Part shown: in pieces, positions 8,601 through 17,368 of the stretch
How the letters are laid out: every line of letters begins with the position of its first letter
Position numbering within the stretch: the first letter of the stretch is position 1
DNA from: Verrucomicrobiota bacterium
Lineage (GTDB): Bacteria > Verrucomicrobiota > Verrucomicrobiia > Verrucomicrobiales > Verrucomicrobiaceae
DNA: 64,000 nucleotides
Reading direction: 5' to 3'
Assembly: GCA_017301975.1 (NCBI GenBank)
Contig: JAFLEI010000026.1
Span: 1 to 64,000 of the forward strand
Translations under genes and position numbers: made by a program
Notes under the pieces: model-generated
Seen by the model: the letters and a program-made list of their open reading frames with translations, nothing else
Database searches by the model: none
What the model was told of the DNA's origin: nothing

Positions 8601-9623
8601 CAGCTTGGGCCGCACCGTGCCTTGCAGGAAGACTTCAGGACATTGGGCGTCTAGCGCCAGTGGTGCCAGGAAACCCTCCTTCAAGGTCAACGTCTGCTTT
8701 CCACCCGATGGAATTCGCTTCCATGCACGCACCGGCTTTCCGGTTTTCTCACTCGTCTCTGTCTCGCTGTCCCCGCGCTCATACCGCCCCCAGCGGGCTT
8801 CGATCTCGATCTCGGCTGCCTCCCCATCAATGCAAAAGGTGAAGCCGATGGATGAAGGCACCAGCGACTGATTCGCGGCGGTTTCAACCACTTGCTGGTC
8901 GTTCTCATCGGGATCAGAGCCACCTTCCGCGCCGTTGAATTCCGCGCCGGGTTCGTTGTGGCCGACATACGGCTGAAGTGGGGGCGTGGCTGGCGCTGCC
9001 TGCGTCGTGACTGGTTCGAGCGCGCTTGCTGGGGATGCGTCCTGCCACCGAGCTTCCCCAACGGTCTTCGGAGCGAGTTTCCCAACGAGATAACGATCAC
9101 GCACGCTCATGCCGATCACTTCCTCTTGAGGTCCATTGGCAGGGCCGAGAAGATCATCCATCACGGCGAGCTGGAGCAAGCCGCGAAGGTAAGCCTGCTC
9201 GGAGGACGTTTTCGCCTCCATCACGGGCAGTTCGCCAAATTCTTTACCCGTAGCGGCTTTGAGCGCACTTAAAAATGCCGGCCAATCCAGCCGGGTCATC
9301 ATCGCACTGGAAGTCGGCAACCCGAGTGCGGATGCTTCTTGAGGTGGTGCAAGACGTATCAGGCCATCGAAATAGATTGTCACGAACTCAACCCCTCCAC
9401 GGATGCGATAAACCCTGGCGAAGGCGATGCAGACTGATTTGCCACCCTGAGTCGCAGAGACGGCAATGCCATCTCCTACGGCCACGCCTCGTGCGAGAGC
9501 TGGTGCAATGGGTAGAGTCAACGAGAATGCACCGGACTCAAAATCACCCGCCACGGTTACTTGCCATGCATTCGGCGGTTTGGAATTTTCCGCTTCTGGT
9601 TTCGTGTGAGAGTCGGTGTTCAT
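5655..9623 (-). CDS. drmA: DISARM helicase DrmA
   Basis: A 1322-residue protein from the ATG at 9623, which overlaps the stop of the RES-like gene as ATGA. An N-terminal ~400-residue region of unknown fold is followed by an SF2-type helicase. Walker A is PTGGGKTEAY (about residue 622), Walker B is the unusual DEFH (about 869), and the C-terminal motifs are LATNMLSVGVDV and QATSRVGRSFPG (about 1100-1120). Between the two lobes is a cysteine cluster (CPWCG ... CCGDKLSQC) suggesting a zinc-binding insert. These features match the DrmA family of DISARM, the DNA-translocating core of the system. It is followed by drmB through another ATGA overlap. Confidence 0.93.
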   Translation of the reverse strand: MNTDSHTKPEAENSKPPNAWQVTVAGDFESGAFSLTLPIAPALARGVAVGDGIAVSATQGGKSVCIAFARVYRIRGGVEFVTIYFDGLIRLAPPQEASALGLPTSSAMMTRLDWPAFLSALKAATGKEFGELPVMEAKTSSEQAYLRGLLQLAVMDDLLGPANGPQEEVIGMSVRDRYLVGKLAPKTVGEARWQDASPASALEPVTTQAAPATPPLQPYVGHNEPGAEFNGAEGGSDPDENDQQVVETAANQSLVPSSIGFTFCIDGEAAEIEIEARWGRYERGDSETETSEKTGKPVRAWKRIPSGGKQTLTLKEGFLAPLALDAQCPEVFLQGTVRPKLPKGDRLVTLFLVNNQTKPEESQDSAWVFQPEIIVRGIKSTAVFRRRPVLDADGHDPEREALEMVYRKRVEFAVGHGVSVHAASPEGQPEKAVEIRSVVMPQSEVEITETPGLDPRDRAEMKRLVNEGFLDMEKLANLQTPDLIKALTILTDDYGEWIKEQTARIPSEFADNQEAATEAMARCIAVAKRLQEGIRTLETNSNALEAFRFANQAMARQRVRGIYSLKRRRGDTVTVEELNVPQNRSWRPFQLAFILLSIPALADPKHKDRTEPLQAHADLLWFPTGGGKTEAYLGVAAFTMAIRRLQGKLGGYDAGRGLAVIMRYTLRLLTIQQFQRATALLCAMEILRMEDQGKWGTEAFTLGLWVGNKVTPGTTEQSHIVIEAERDGQRGSSATPAQLTFCPWCGSEIRAGRDIHVDRDAGRTSICCGDKLSQCEFSKAKSNGLGLPVVVVDEEIYHRPPTMLIGTVDKFAMMAWRGQTRTLFGRASRECPRHGLLWPDADCNGQHNKKGSLPGTKPLSIPHLRPPDLIIQDEFHLISGPLGTMVGLYESAVDELSAWTLDDKIIRPKVIASTATVRKAKEQVHNVFLREVAVFPPHGLDIEDNFFSVQRPVSEKPGRLYLGICSPGSSRPAVLIRLYVALLTAAQSLFDKFGTAADPYMTLVGYFNSLRELGGMRRLAEDDVQTRAYRVQMSRVIRPGLSQRSVKNVDELTSRVSSKEIPKKLDQLEVKFKTTWEKGDARAMDVVLATNMLSVGVDVNRLGLMAMNGQPKSTAEYIQATSRVGRSFPGLVCTVMTWSRPRDLSHYETFEHYHSTFYKHVEAQSVTPFAPRAMDRGLTGTMISLLRLSDDALNANLGAGALDKSSRPEAQSAKKVLSDRAWKVKNEAAVKHSAESMMADRLDRWAIEAGKPGRRLGYETEPRQGDVVALLKKPGVQRWDEFTVPMSMREVEPGVNLIMDTAILEDGPAWTARNTTATEDNS

Positions 9624-10150
9624 AGAGGTCGGGCGCTCTTTGACGGTTCCGCGACATGGCTCAAGTCCTTCACAAAGAAAGTCCCGTCCACGAGTTGTCC
9701 ACTCGGCGGCAGCACTACCAGACAAAACCCTGTCTGACCCGCTGCGTGCATGGGCTGACTATTGTAGAGGATGCCACTCAGCCCGTAAACGCCAGTCAAT
9801 TGGTCGGTGATCTTTTGACACAAACCATGGCCGCCCTCTTCTTTGGACTTCAAGTAGTCCTCGTAGCAACCATTCTCCGAGGACCACGAAGGCGTGTCGA
9901 ATGCGTGAATCGTTGTCGGTGCAACGTGGTAAAGGTCCCGTTCCTTCCACTTTGGAACTTCGGCCTTCATAGTCATCTCTCCGCTCGCTATGTAGTAAGC
10001 AACATCACCATTGCGATTGTAACGGTTCTCCAGTTTGGATGCTGAGTTAATCGGATATTGAGGATCTCGGGATGAAAGCCAATCGCCGGTGACGTTGATG
10101 GTTATCAGGAATTTTGTAATGTCTTCGGGCTTGATGATATAGTTGCTCAT
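9620..10150 (-). CDS. RES-like domain protein inside the DISARM operon
   Basis: A 176-residue protein beginning MSNYIIKPEDITKF. It lies 4 bases after the stop of drmMI and overlaps drmA by ATGA, so it is firmly part of the operon. The segment at residues 42-65 (ENRYNRNG, then AYYIAS, then AEV) follows the RES-domain pattern R-[FWY]-N-x2-G ... Y-[YL]-[AS] ... E. The later GILYNS at 126-131 matches the closing G-x-x-Y-x-S element. The candidate catalytic set is R43, E64 and S131. RES proteins are ADP-ribosyltransferase-like enzymes, several of which deplete NAD+ as toxins paired with Xre antitoxins. No antitoxin gene is adjacent. Family assignment is by eye and needs a profile search. This gene is not one of the standard DISARM components. 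Confidence 0.6.
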   Translation of the reverse strand: MSNYIIKPEDITKFLITINVTGDWLSSRDPQYPINSASKLENRYNRNGDVAYYIASGEMTMKAEVPKWKERDLYHVAPTTIHAFDTPSWSSENGCYEDYLKSKEEGGHGLCQKITDQLTGVYGLSGILYNSQPMHAAGQTGFCLVVLPPSGQLVDGTFFVKDLSHVAEPSKSARPL

Positions 10151-10154
10151 GTCG

Positions 10155-13100
10155 TTAAAAGAGTTCTGAGATGGCTGAATCCGCTTGTGGTTTTCGACCA
10201 CGTTTCCCTTTTGTGTTCGAGCCTTTGGCCTTCTTGTCATGCAACCCGGCTTTGACTTCTTCTTCGTAGCGCTGGTGGTTGAGAGCCAGGAGGCGGTCGA
10301 GGACGGTGCGTCGGGCGGACTCACTGAGGGTGTAGCGTTCGCCTTGCTTGGTGGCGTGGAAGCCGTGGCCCAAGTCCAAATCGCTCCAGCCGTAGGCGGC
10401 GGCCACGGCCTGATCCATCTCCTCGTGCAGCGCCCGCAGCCGCGCGATGTCCTCCGACTGCTCGCCACGGTCGTGGAAGCGGTTGTATACCGAAGTGAGG
10501 CTTTCAGAGCGCTCGGCCTCAATTTGAATTCGCGTTTCAAAATAGCGTTTCCCAATCACCTTGAGAGGTTCCCCAATATTCGGGAGTGCGAAAGTCGTCA
10601 CAGCTTTGGAGGGGGCATAGCGGATGCCAGCTCCCCACATGCCTGTGCATCGCTCCCAAGCCCAGTCCCCATGAATCGTCGATTGAAGGCAAGCAAAGAC
10701 ACCGTCGCATTCTGTGATGAACACAACAACTTGGTCGCTGAATATCTGCTTGTTTGTCACCCAACTGAGTTGGACGTATTTTGAAGCTCTTGCGGCGACG
10801 AGAACCCTCGGGAATCGAGCAATTTCCCGATAGCTTTCGTTTCGCTTATCCCAGAACTTCCAGTAATCCGCTTCGTGGATTTGCTTCGTCAAAGTATCGC
10901 GATATGGCTTTACCCGCTCCGTCAGAATCGCGAAGCACTCATCATACTTCTGCGCCTCTTCCCGTGACATCGTCTTGAAGTCAATTACCCACCTTGCCGC
11001 AAGCTGGTTTGGCCGCGAGTTGATGTCGTCCCCGATCAAATATCGCAGGACAATGTCGCGGTTCTTGGGAACGCGCAGCAGTCGCTCAGCTTCATCGTCT
11101 GAAAGGATGAAGCCTTCGCCGTTAACGTAAGTTCCGGCGAAACTGTTGCAAGACGAGGCGCGAAGAGGATAGGCATCTGCTTCGCTTTTGCGGATTGGGG
11201 CAAGGTGGCTGGAGATTCCCGCCACCTCGACATCATCAAGAATATGTGGGCCGGCCCACTCTGCTTTGTTCCACCAGATAACCGCCACGACAACACCAGC
11301 TTCGCCAGGCCACTGAATTGCAGTGTATGCCCTGCAAATATGGCCAGACGAATTGACGATTTGACGCAATCCGACCCTTTCGGTGTCGCCGTCGGCAATC
11401 GCATTTGTCGCAATCAAACCATGAAAACCAACACGGCTAGTGAGTGCGTGCGCTCTCAGAAGGAAATAGGCACTGAGGTCCGCAGCACCCTTTTCGGCTG
11501 CCGCCAGATTCCGAACAATCCAATTGCGATAATCTTCTCCAACGATTCCTGTAATCTTCTTTCCGCCAACGAAAGGCGGATTACCCACAAACCCATCGAA
11601 TCCTCCGCGCGCAAACACTTCAGGATATTCCACCACCCAGTGGAACGGGTGGCGTCCACGCAGTTGCTCGCGGGCGTGAGTGGCGAGGGCAGATTGGAGA
11701 TTTGAAATTGGAGATTTAAGTGAAGCATCGGCGTCACGCTCCATCAGCAGTTGCACTTTATCCGCTTCGTCGGCTCGTTTGTCTTCGTAGTCGTCGCCGT
11801 CGAGGCCGCGCAGTTCAAAGGCGATGAGGGCGTCGGCCAATGCTTTCACTTTGGCGGTGGCGGCTTCGGCTTCTGAGTGCAGGCGGTTTTTGGTTTCGAT
11901 CTGGGTGTGGTCATTGGAGGGCAGGTCCTCAAGGGCGCGGCGTTTGACGGAGGCTTCCTCAACTCCTTTTGCAAGGTTCGCGGTGGCGAAGGTTGTCTGC
12001 CAATGGCCGGGGCGGAGGCTGAAGTTCTCGATCTGCTGGACGGAAGTGACGCCGAGGAGGGAGTCGCCGCACTTGAGCGCGTGGTCGAGGAAGTTAAAAG
12101 GGCGTCCCTTCATCATCGTGACCAGCCACAAGCTGAGCTTGGCCAGTTCGACGGCCATCGGGTTGATGTCAACGCCGTAGAGGCAGCGGCTGGCAGCGAG
12201 GCGGCGGGCGTTGAGCACTCGTTCGCCTTTGTCGCGGGGCAGCAGTTCTCTGTCTCCGGGCTGTTCAAGCACATCGCCCTCAATGGAGATGGCAAGGCCC
12301 GCCTTTTCCTCCGCATCCCAAGCTTCCACAAGCCGGTCGCCAAGGTAGCGGCAAGTCTGCACCAAGAAAGCACCCGAACCCATCGCCATGTCGCACACTT
12401 TCAGCGCCAGCAATTCCGCCGGGGATTTCAATTGCCATTCCTCTCGCGTCTTGCCTTCGGCGGGTCCGACATAGACAAGTGGTTCAAGCGTGTGCTGAAC
12501 GATGGGTTCCGTTAGAGTCTTGGGCGTGTAGTGCGTTCCCGTCTCACGCCGGCCCGCACCGAGCGTGACCATGTAGGCGCTCTCACGATACACGAGTGGA
12601 TCGCCCCAATTGTCCGAACGCAGCAGGACGGCAAAGGGCTTGATGCGATTTGCCAACGTGATGTCTCCGCCGCAGGCAAGAAGGACACGGTGGTAAAGCG
12701 CCTCATCCAAGGGCTTAGACAAGGCTTTCTTGCCCCCTGCTTCCGAACGTTGCGTTTGCTCAATCACATAGGCCAGCAGTCGATCTGCGCCTGCTGCTTT
12801 AGCTTCTTCCAACTCCCGCAGAAGGACATTGGGATTCACCGCCTTCTGTGAACCAATGAGGCCAAGCGTCGTCTCTGGCACCTTTTTCACGGTGCGTTCG
12901 AGCAAGCCTTCATAAACGTGACCGATCTGCTCCACATCAAGAGCGAGGTAGGAGAGAAGTCTGGCACCTGCCCGTTGCTCCAAGACCTGAAGCGCATTGA
13001 GCAGCAAAAGGACGGTGCGATTGTCGATGGGCAACGGACTGGCAGGTGTGTCCACCCAACTTGTGGCGCTCGCCCGGCCCTCAAGGAACGGGTATTTGTC

Positions 13101-14189
13101 TGGATCAAAGATGGAACCGCCGAGAGGAGGCAGGCGAAGCGTCTCGTGCTCAATGCCGCCGTAGATGGCGCGGAAGACCGCAAGCAAACGTGACCAAGCA
13201 TCATGGCGACGTTCCAACACATCCTCGCCCAATTGCTCCTTGTCCTCATTCAACCGGGCGCGAAGCGTGCTGATAGCGTAATGCTGATCGTAGATCGGCT
13301 CACCCAGCAGGAGAAGTTTTCGTTCCTCCGCACAGAGGGTGAACACCAGCCGCATCATGACGGTAAGACCAGCCTCATAAAGCTGTGCGGGCGACACGTC
13401 CTTCAAAAGCTGGCGATCACGGTCGAGATCCGCCCGATCCAAAGCCTGCACCAGCACCTCGACAGCGCGGCGAACCTGGGAGCCAAGTGTGTCGGTGACT
13501 TCATCCAGATGTTGCAGGGACTCCAGCAGGAGAGCTTCGAGCGTTTCATTTACTGGCCCGAACATGCGTCGAACACCGAGCAATGACTGGAATGCCTGAA
13601 GTGTGATCGGCTCCTGCTGCCAGATGCGGGCAAACCACGAAGCTGTGGACGATGTTTCGCCGACAGGGGCGCTGACAAGCGTCCACTGCTCGCCATTCGT
13701 CACCAGACCAAGACTGACTTCTGCCGCCCGGCACAGCAGTGTCATCCGCTCCAAGGGACTTGCGAGCCATGACTGATCGGCCAGCGGGGATTCCAGTTTG
13801 GTTCCAGGAGGAAAAGTCGCGATCAACAGGCGCGGCTTTTCTCCAGCCATGACCACCATATCGGGCAGCACCGGTGATTCCGTCTGGGGATGCTGATAGC
13901 GGATCGTCTCCGGGAACTCAGGCTTTGCCTTGAGCACAGTGGCATCGTATTCCAGCAAATCTTCGAGCACTAGACGCAGCCATTCACCGTGAAGCTCCGC
14001 CAACTGGGGGTCACTGTCTTCAACAGCTTCGCACCACTCATCATAAGCACTGCGAACTCGCTGCTTGCGTGGAGTTTCGAGCTTTTCAAGCCCTTGGGGA
14101 AAGGCTTTCTCCAAGACGGCATCAGCCAGGAATGGACCAGCAACCTCGATCAACGAACGCCACTCAATCTGTCGAAGTGGATTGCTCAT
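10155..14189 (-). CDS. drmMI: DISARM class 1 adenine methyltransferase DrmMI (Eco57I-like)
   Basis: A 1344-residue protein from MSNPLRQIEWRS; the ATG overlaps the drmD stop as ATGA. The N-terminal ~550 residues are helical and resemble the large N-terminal region of single-chain type IIL/Eco57I and PglX-like enzymes. Methylase motif I is MAMGSGAFLVQ (about residue 601) and motif IV is NPPF (about 868), typical of N6-adenine methylation. A target-recognition-like region follows, and the tail is basic (GKRGRKPQ). In class 1 DISARM this enzyme marks host DNA as self. No separate nuclease motif was noticed. Confidence 0.88.
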   Translation of the reverse strand: MSNPLRQIEWRSLIEVAGPFLADAVLEKAFPQGLEKLETPRKQRVRSAYDEWCEAVEDSDPQLAELHGEWLRLVLEDLLEYDATVLKAKPEFPETIRYQHPQTESPVLPDMVVMAGEKPRLLIATFPPGTKLESPLADQSWLASPLERMTLLCRAAEVSLGLVTNGEQWTLVSAPVGETSSTASWFARIWQQEPITLQAFQSLLGVRRMFGPVNETLEALLLESLQHLDEVTDTLGSQVRRAVEVLVQALDRADLDRDRQLLKDVSPAQLYEAGLTVMMRLVFTLCAEERKLLLLGEPIYDQHYAISTLRARLNEDKEQLGEDVLERRHDAWSRLLAVFRAIYGGIEHETLRLPPLGGSIFDPDKYPFLEGRASATSWVDTPASPLPIDNRTVLLLLNALQVLEQRAGARLLSYLALDVEQIGHVYEGLLERTVKKVPETTLGLIGSQKAVNPNVLLRELEEAKAAGADRLLAYVIEQTQRSEAGGKKALSKPLDEALYHRVLLACGGDITLANRIKPFAVLLRSDNWGDPLVYRESAYMVTLGAGRRETGTHYTPKTLTEPIVQHTLEPLVYVGPAEGKTREEWQLKSPAELLALKVCDMAMGSGAFLVQTCRYLGDRLVEAWDAEEKAGLAISIEGDVLEQPGDRELLPRDKGERVLNARRLAASRCLYGVDINPMAVELAKLSLWLVTMMKGRPFNFLDHALKCGDSLLGVTSVQQIENFSLRPGHWQTTFATANLAKGVEEASVKRRALEDLPSNDHTQIETKNRLHSEAEAATAKVKALADALIAFELRGLDGDDYEDKRADEADKVQLLMERDADASLKSPISNLQSALATHAREQLRGRHPFHWVVEYPEVFARGGFDGFVGNPPFVGGKKITGIVGEDYRNWIVRNLAAAEKGAADLSAYFLLRAHALTSRVGFHGLIATNAIADGDTERVGLRQIVNSSGHICRAYTAIQWPGEAGVVVAVIWWNKAEWAGPHILDDVEVAGISSHLAPIRKSEADAYPLRASSCNSFAGTYVNGEGFILSDDEAERLLRVPKNRDIVLRYLIGDDINSRPNQLAARWVIDFKTMSREEAQKYDECFAILTERVKPYRDTLTKQIHEADYWKFWDKRNESYREIARFPRVLVAARASKYVQLSWVTNKQIFSDQVVVFITECDGVFACLQSTIHGDWAWERCTGMWGAGIRYAPSKAVTTFALPNIGEPLKVIGKRYFETRIQIEAERSESLTSVYNRFHDRGEQSEDIARLRALHEEMDQAVAAAYGWSDLDLGHGFHATKQGERYTLSESARRTVLDRLLALNHQRYEEEVKAGLHDKKAKGSNTKGKRGRKPQADSAISELF

Positions 14190-17100
14190 GAACGGAGTCT
14201 CCTTCCTGCAAAGCTCTGCGGAACCACGACGATGACGGCGACGGGAAAGGTGCGATGCATCAGACCGGTGTAGCGCTGGCGGATGGATTCGACCTCCTGT
14301 TCCCGTTCGGCGGGGATACGAGCCAGGCGGGCACGAAGAGCCTCGACATCGCGACGAAGCTGCTGCTTCTCGGTATCGCTCCACAACTCCATCTGAACTG
14401 GCATCGCTGCCTCTTTGATCTCGCGGGCAATGGCTTTTTCAAGCTCAGCCAGCAGCCCCACAATGTCCTCTTCCTCCACTTTCTGCCTTCTCTGCAAGGC
14501 GGATTCGAGATACTGCAACCGGTCACGAGATCGAGCATCAATCGCCGTGAGAATGGAATCGCTGACAGAATCATAGCGTTTGGCGAGCGCTGCAAAGTGA
14601 GCCTCATCTGGTTGGATGGGAATGGAATCGTTCACCAGAGATTCCAGCCTGCCAATTTGTGCGATGCGGGAAAAACCTGTCGTCTTCAATTCGCCACCTG
14701 AAAGGGTAAGCTCTTCATGCAGCCTGTGATGATGACCTCCCGTGACGACAAGCCGGGACCAGACGGCAACAACCGGCTGCTCCAGGCTGGTATCCATGCA
14801 CTGCCGCACCGCGATACGATGAAGGGATTTCTTGTCCTCAAGCGCCCAGACCTCAGCGCGAAGCAGACGGAGGCACATCTGAACCAGGCGGTGATTCAAA
14901 TGCGCCAGCACCACGTCATCGCGCCCCTTGGCGACCGCATGATCAAAGGTAATGGGCCGTCGTCTGCCCGTGTGGGGATGGTTCAACCCAGCGGTGGCAC
15001 GTCCCCATGATCCCGGATACGGCGGCACCACGAATGCCACTGCTTCCCTGTTGTCCGCGAGAGCAACAGGAACCAGCGGAGAGCGGTCAGCGAGCTGCAA
15101 GCCGATCTGGACTGCCTTGGCGATGCGTTCGGGAGTGAGATGGAAGTCATGACGCGCTTCAAGGAGGCGTTCATGGAGTTTGGCGATCTTCTCTTTCAGC
15201 TTCCGCTCCGCCACCACGAATTTACGCGCACGCTCGGCTTTCAACTCCGCGCCTTTGGTATCGAGGCTCGTGCGCTTGCCCGCCATCGCTTCTTGAATCT
15301 GCTGTGCGATCACCGGCCCCACGCTGCCAAGATCCTCGCGGATGGCTTCCACCTTGGTGACTGCCCGCATGAGGTATTCATGATCGCCTTCCAGCTTTCC
15401 AACCTGAGCATCACCGGTTGCCTCCGCGTTGAAGCCCTTGCCAACCGGGTGCCAGATGAAGACTTCCTTCTGCTTCTGTCCGTGACGGTCGATACGTCCA
15501 TTGCGCTGCTCCATGACATTGGGATTCCACGGAATCTCAATGTGGATGAGGTAATGACAGTGGTTCTGAAGGTCGATGCCCTCAGAGGCGGCATCGGTTG
15601 CGAGGAGGATGCGGACAGGGGCGATGTCAGGATGAGCCTGGAAGGCAGCCATGACCTTGTCGCGCTCATCGGAGTCAATGCCACCGTGCAACATCGCGAG
15701 ACGTTCCCCACCAAACCCATGCGTGGACAGAATCTCGAAAAGCCAGGAATGAGTGGCGCGATATTCGGTAAAGAGAATCACACGCTTGCCATTCCATTCC
15801 CCATTTGGCTTGAGGTGCTGTTTCAACCAGTCGAGGACGGCAAGAGCCTTGCTGTCAGGCTTGTTGCGCGCGGTGGCCGCCCACCCCGCCAGCCGGTCCA
15901 GCATGGACTTTTGGTCTGCCGTGAGATCAATCGAAGCCAGAGACGCCTCAGAAATTGCCTCCCCGAGAGCAGACTCGTAAGAGTTGTCGTCTGCATAATC
16001 CTCCTCGGTCTTCTGAATGGCCTTGCGCAAGATGCGCTCGTCGAGGTCGGACTTGTTTCGTTTGGAACCCCGTCCAGCCAGTGTTTCGCGATGCTTTTCC
16101 AACGTGATGCCGAATGCTCGCGGCGACGAAAATAGGCGCTTCTTCAACAGCGTGTGAACGAAATCAGTGCCGTATCGCAAGCGGGTGCCAACGACGCTCT
16201 TTTCGCGACTGGTAGCGTAATCCCGTAGCAACTGGTGCATCTCACGCTCTTCAGCGGTGTAGCTGACTTCGAGAGGAAGAATCTTCCGCTTGGCGTAGAT
16301 CGGGTTGCCCTTGTCATCCACCAGATCGGATTTGAGCCGCCGAACCATCACCCGCTGTAGGTGTTTTTCATCCGGAGGAACAGTACGAGCGAAACGCTGA
16401 TCATCGAGAAGTTCAAGTAGTGCCGTGAAGGACTCAGGGAATCCATTGTGAGGCGTGGCAGTCAGGAAAAGACGGTTCTCGAAATGCGGTGCCAGCGTGC
16501 GGATCAAGCGTGTCCGCTGGCTTTCGACGGCGTAGTTGGCCGCAATGGATGGTGCTACGTTGTGCGCTTCATCGACAACGAGAATGTCGAATTTACGCGG
16601 GTAGGTGGCATGCGGTGGCAGGATGTCTTTGACCAGACGCAGCGCCTCCCCTGACTTCATCCAATCCATTGAGGTGATGAGGCGTGGGAACGATGTCCAT
16701 GGGTTGGCTCGTAGACCTTGCTCGCGGCGGAGAGCCTTGAGGTAATCCGTGTCAACGATGCGGAATTCGAGTCCAAACTTCTCCTGCATCTCGTTCTGCC
16801 ATTTGATCTGGAGAGACGAGGGGCAGACCACCAACACAGTTCTTGCTCGATGACGGACGAGCAGTTCTTGAATAACCAGGCCGGCCTCAATGGTCTTTCC
16901 CAAGCCCACATCGTCGGCGATGAGGAGATTTGCCCGTGCCATGTCAATAGCGCGAACCAACGGATCAAGCTGGTAATCCTCAATTGAAACCCCACTTCGG
17001 AATGGGGCCTGTAAAAAACTCCGGTCAGCATTCGTGGCGGCACCCCATCGGACAGCATCAAGGAATGCTTCCAAGCGTTCGGGGTCGTCGTAGCCGTTCA

Positions 17101-17353
17101 GTTTCGGCAACCCAGCTTGTTCAATGACTCTGGCGCCAGGCTCCAGTTGCCAGACAACTTGCATTTCTTCACCCAGTGAATCTTCATCCACGGAGGCAAG
17201 GCTGACGAGGCGCTGGCTTGAACCAACGATGCTGTCAGTAACCGCCGAAGATTCCACGTCGCTCACCACCCATTGACGGCGGCGCACCTCCACAAGTTGA
17301 CCGGTCTCTGGAGGGGAGCCGTTGGGCTGAAGCGCGGTTGGGAAGGCGGGCAT
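14186..17353 (-). CDS. drmD: DISARM class 1 SNF2-type helicase DrmD
   Basis: A 1055-residue SNF2-family ATPase. The motifs in order are DDVGLGKTIEAG (Walker A, residues 147-158), CPSSLQIKW, DEAH (261-264), LTATPHNG (about 298-304), a C-terminal lobe with FTEYRATHSWL, then LLATDAASEGIDLQ and QRNGRIDRHGQ near residue 620. A long helical C-terminal region (about 650-1055) ends with arginine/glutamate-rich coiled coil. DrmD with DrmMI defines class 1 DISARM. It starts 15 bases after the cytosine methylase stop and its own stop is overlapped by drmMI (ATGA). Confidence 0.88.
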   Translation of the reverse strand: MPAFPTALQPNGSPPETGQLVEVRRRQWVVSDVESSAVTDSIVGSSQRLVSLASVDEDSLGEEMQVVWQLEPGARVIEQAGLPKLNGYDDPERLEAFLDAVRWGAATNADRSFLQAPFRSGVSIEDYQLDPLVRAIDMARANLLIADDVGLGKTIEAGLVIQELLVRHRARTVLVVCPSSLQIKWQNEMQEKFGLEFRIVDTDYLKALRREQGLRANPWTSFPRLITSMDWMKSGEALRLVKDILPPHATYPRKFDILVVDEAHNVAPSIAANYAVESQRTRLIRTLAPHFENRLFLTATPHNGFPESFTALLELLDDQRFARTVPPDEKHLQRVMVRRLKSDLVDDKGNPIYAKRKILPLEVSYTAEEREMHQLLRDYATSREKSVVGTRLRYGTDFVHTLLKKRLFSSPRAFGITLEKHRETLAGRGSKRNKSDLDERILRKAIQKTEEDYADDNSYESALGEAISEASLASIDLTADQKSMLDRLAGWAATARNKPDSKALAVLDWLKQHLKPNGEWNGKRVILFTEYRATHSWLFEILSTHGFGGERLAMLHGGIDSDERDKVMAAFQAHPDIAPVRILLATDAASEGIDLQNHCHYLIHIEIPWNPNVMEQRNGRIDRHGQKQKEVFIWHPVGKGFNAEATGDAQVGKLEGDHEYLMRAVTKVEAIREDLGSVGPVIAQQIQEAMAGKRTSLDTKGAELKAERARKFVVAERKLKEKIAKLHERLLEARHDFHLTPERIAKAVQIGLQLADRSPLVPVALADNREAVAFVVPPYPGSWGRATAGLNHPHTGRRRPITFDHAVAKGRDDVVLAHLNHRLVQMCLRLLRAEVWALEDKKSLHRIAVRQCMDTSLEQPVVAVWSRLVVTGGHHHRLHEELTLSGGELKTTGFSRIAQIGRLESLVNDSIPIQPDEAHFAALAKRYDSVSDSILTAIDARSRDRLQYLESALQRRQKVEEEDIVGLLAELEKAIAREIKEAAMPVQMELWSDTEKQQLRRDVEALRARLARIPAEREQEVESIRQRYTGLMHRTFPVAVIVVVPQSFAGRRLRS

Positions 17354-17368
17354 TTTGGGAAAACTGCG

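Noticed and set aside
15140..16135. A 331-codon plus-strand frame inside drmD
   Set aside because: Antisense to intact helicase motifs; no ribosome site or homology-like pattern.
10155..17353. Reading the methylase and SNF2 helicase as a BREX or type I restriction system
   Set aside because: No pglZ, brxL, hsdR or hsdS is present, while DrmA, DrmB (DUF1998) and DrmC follow directly in the same operon.
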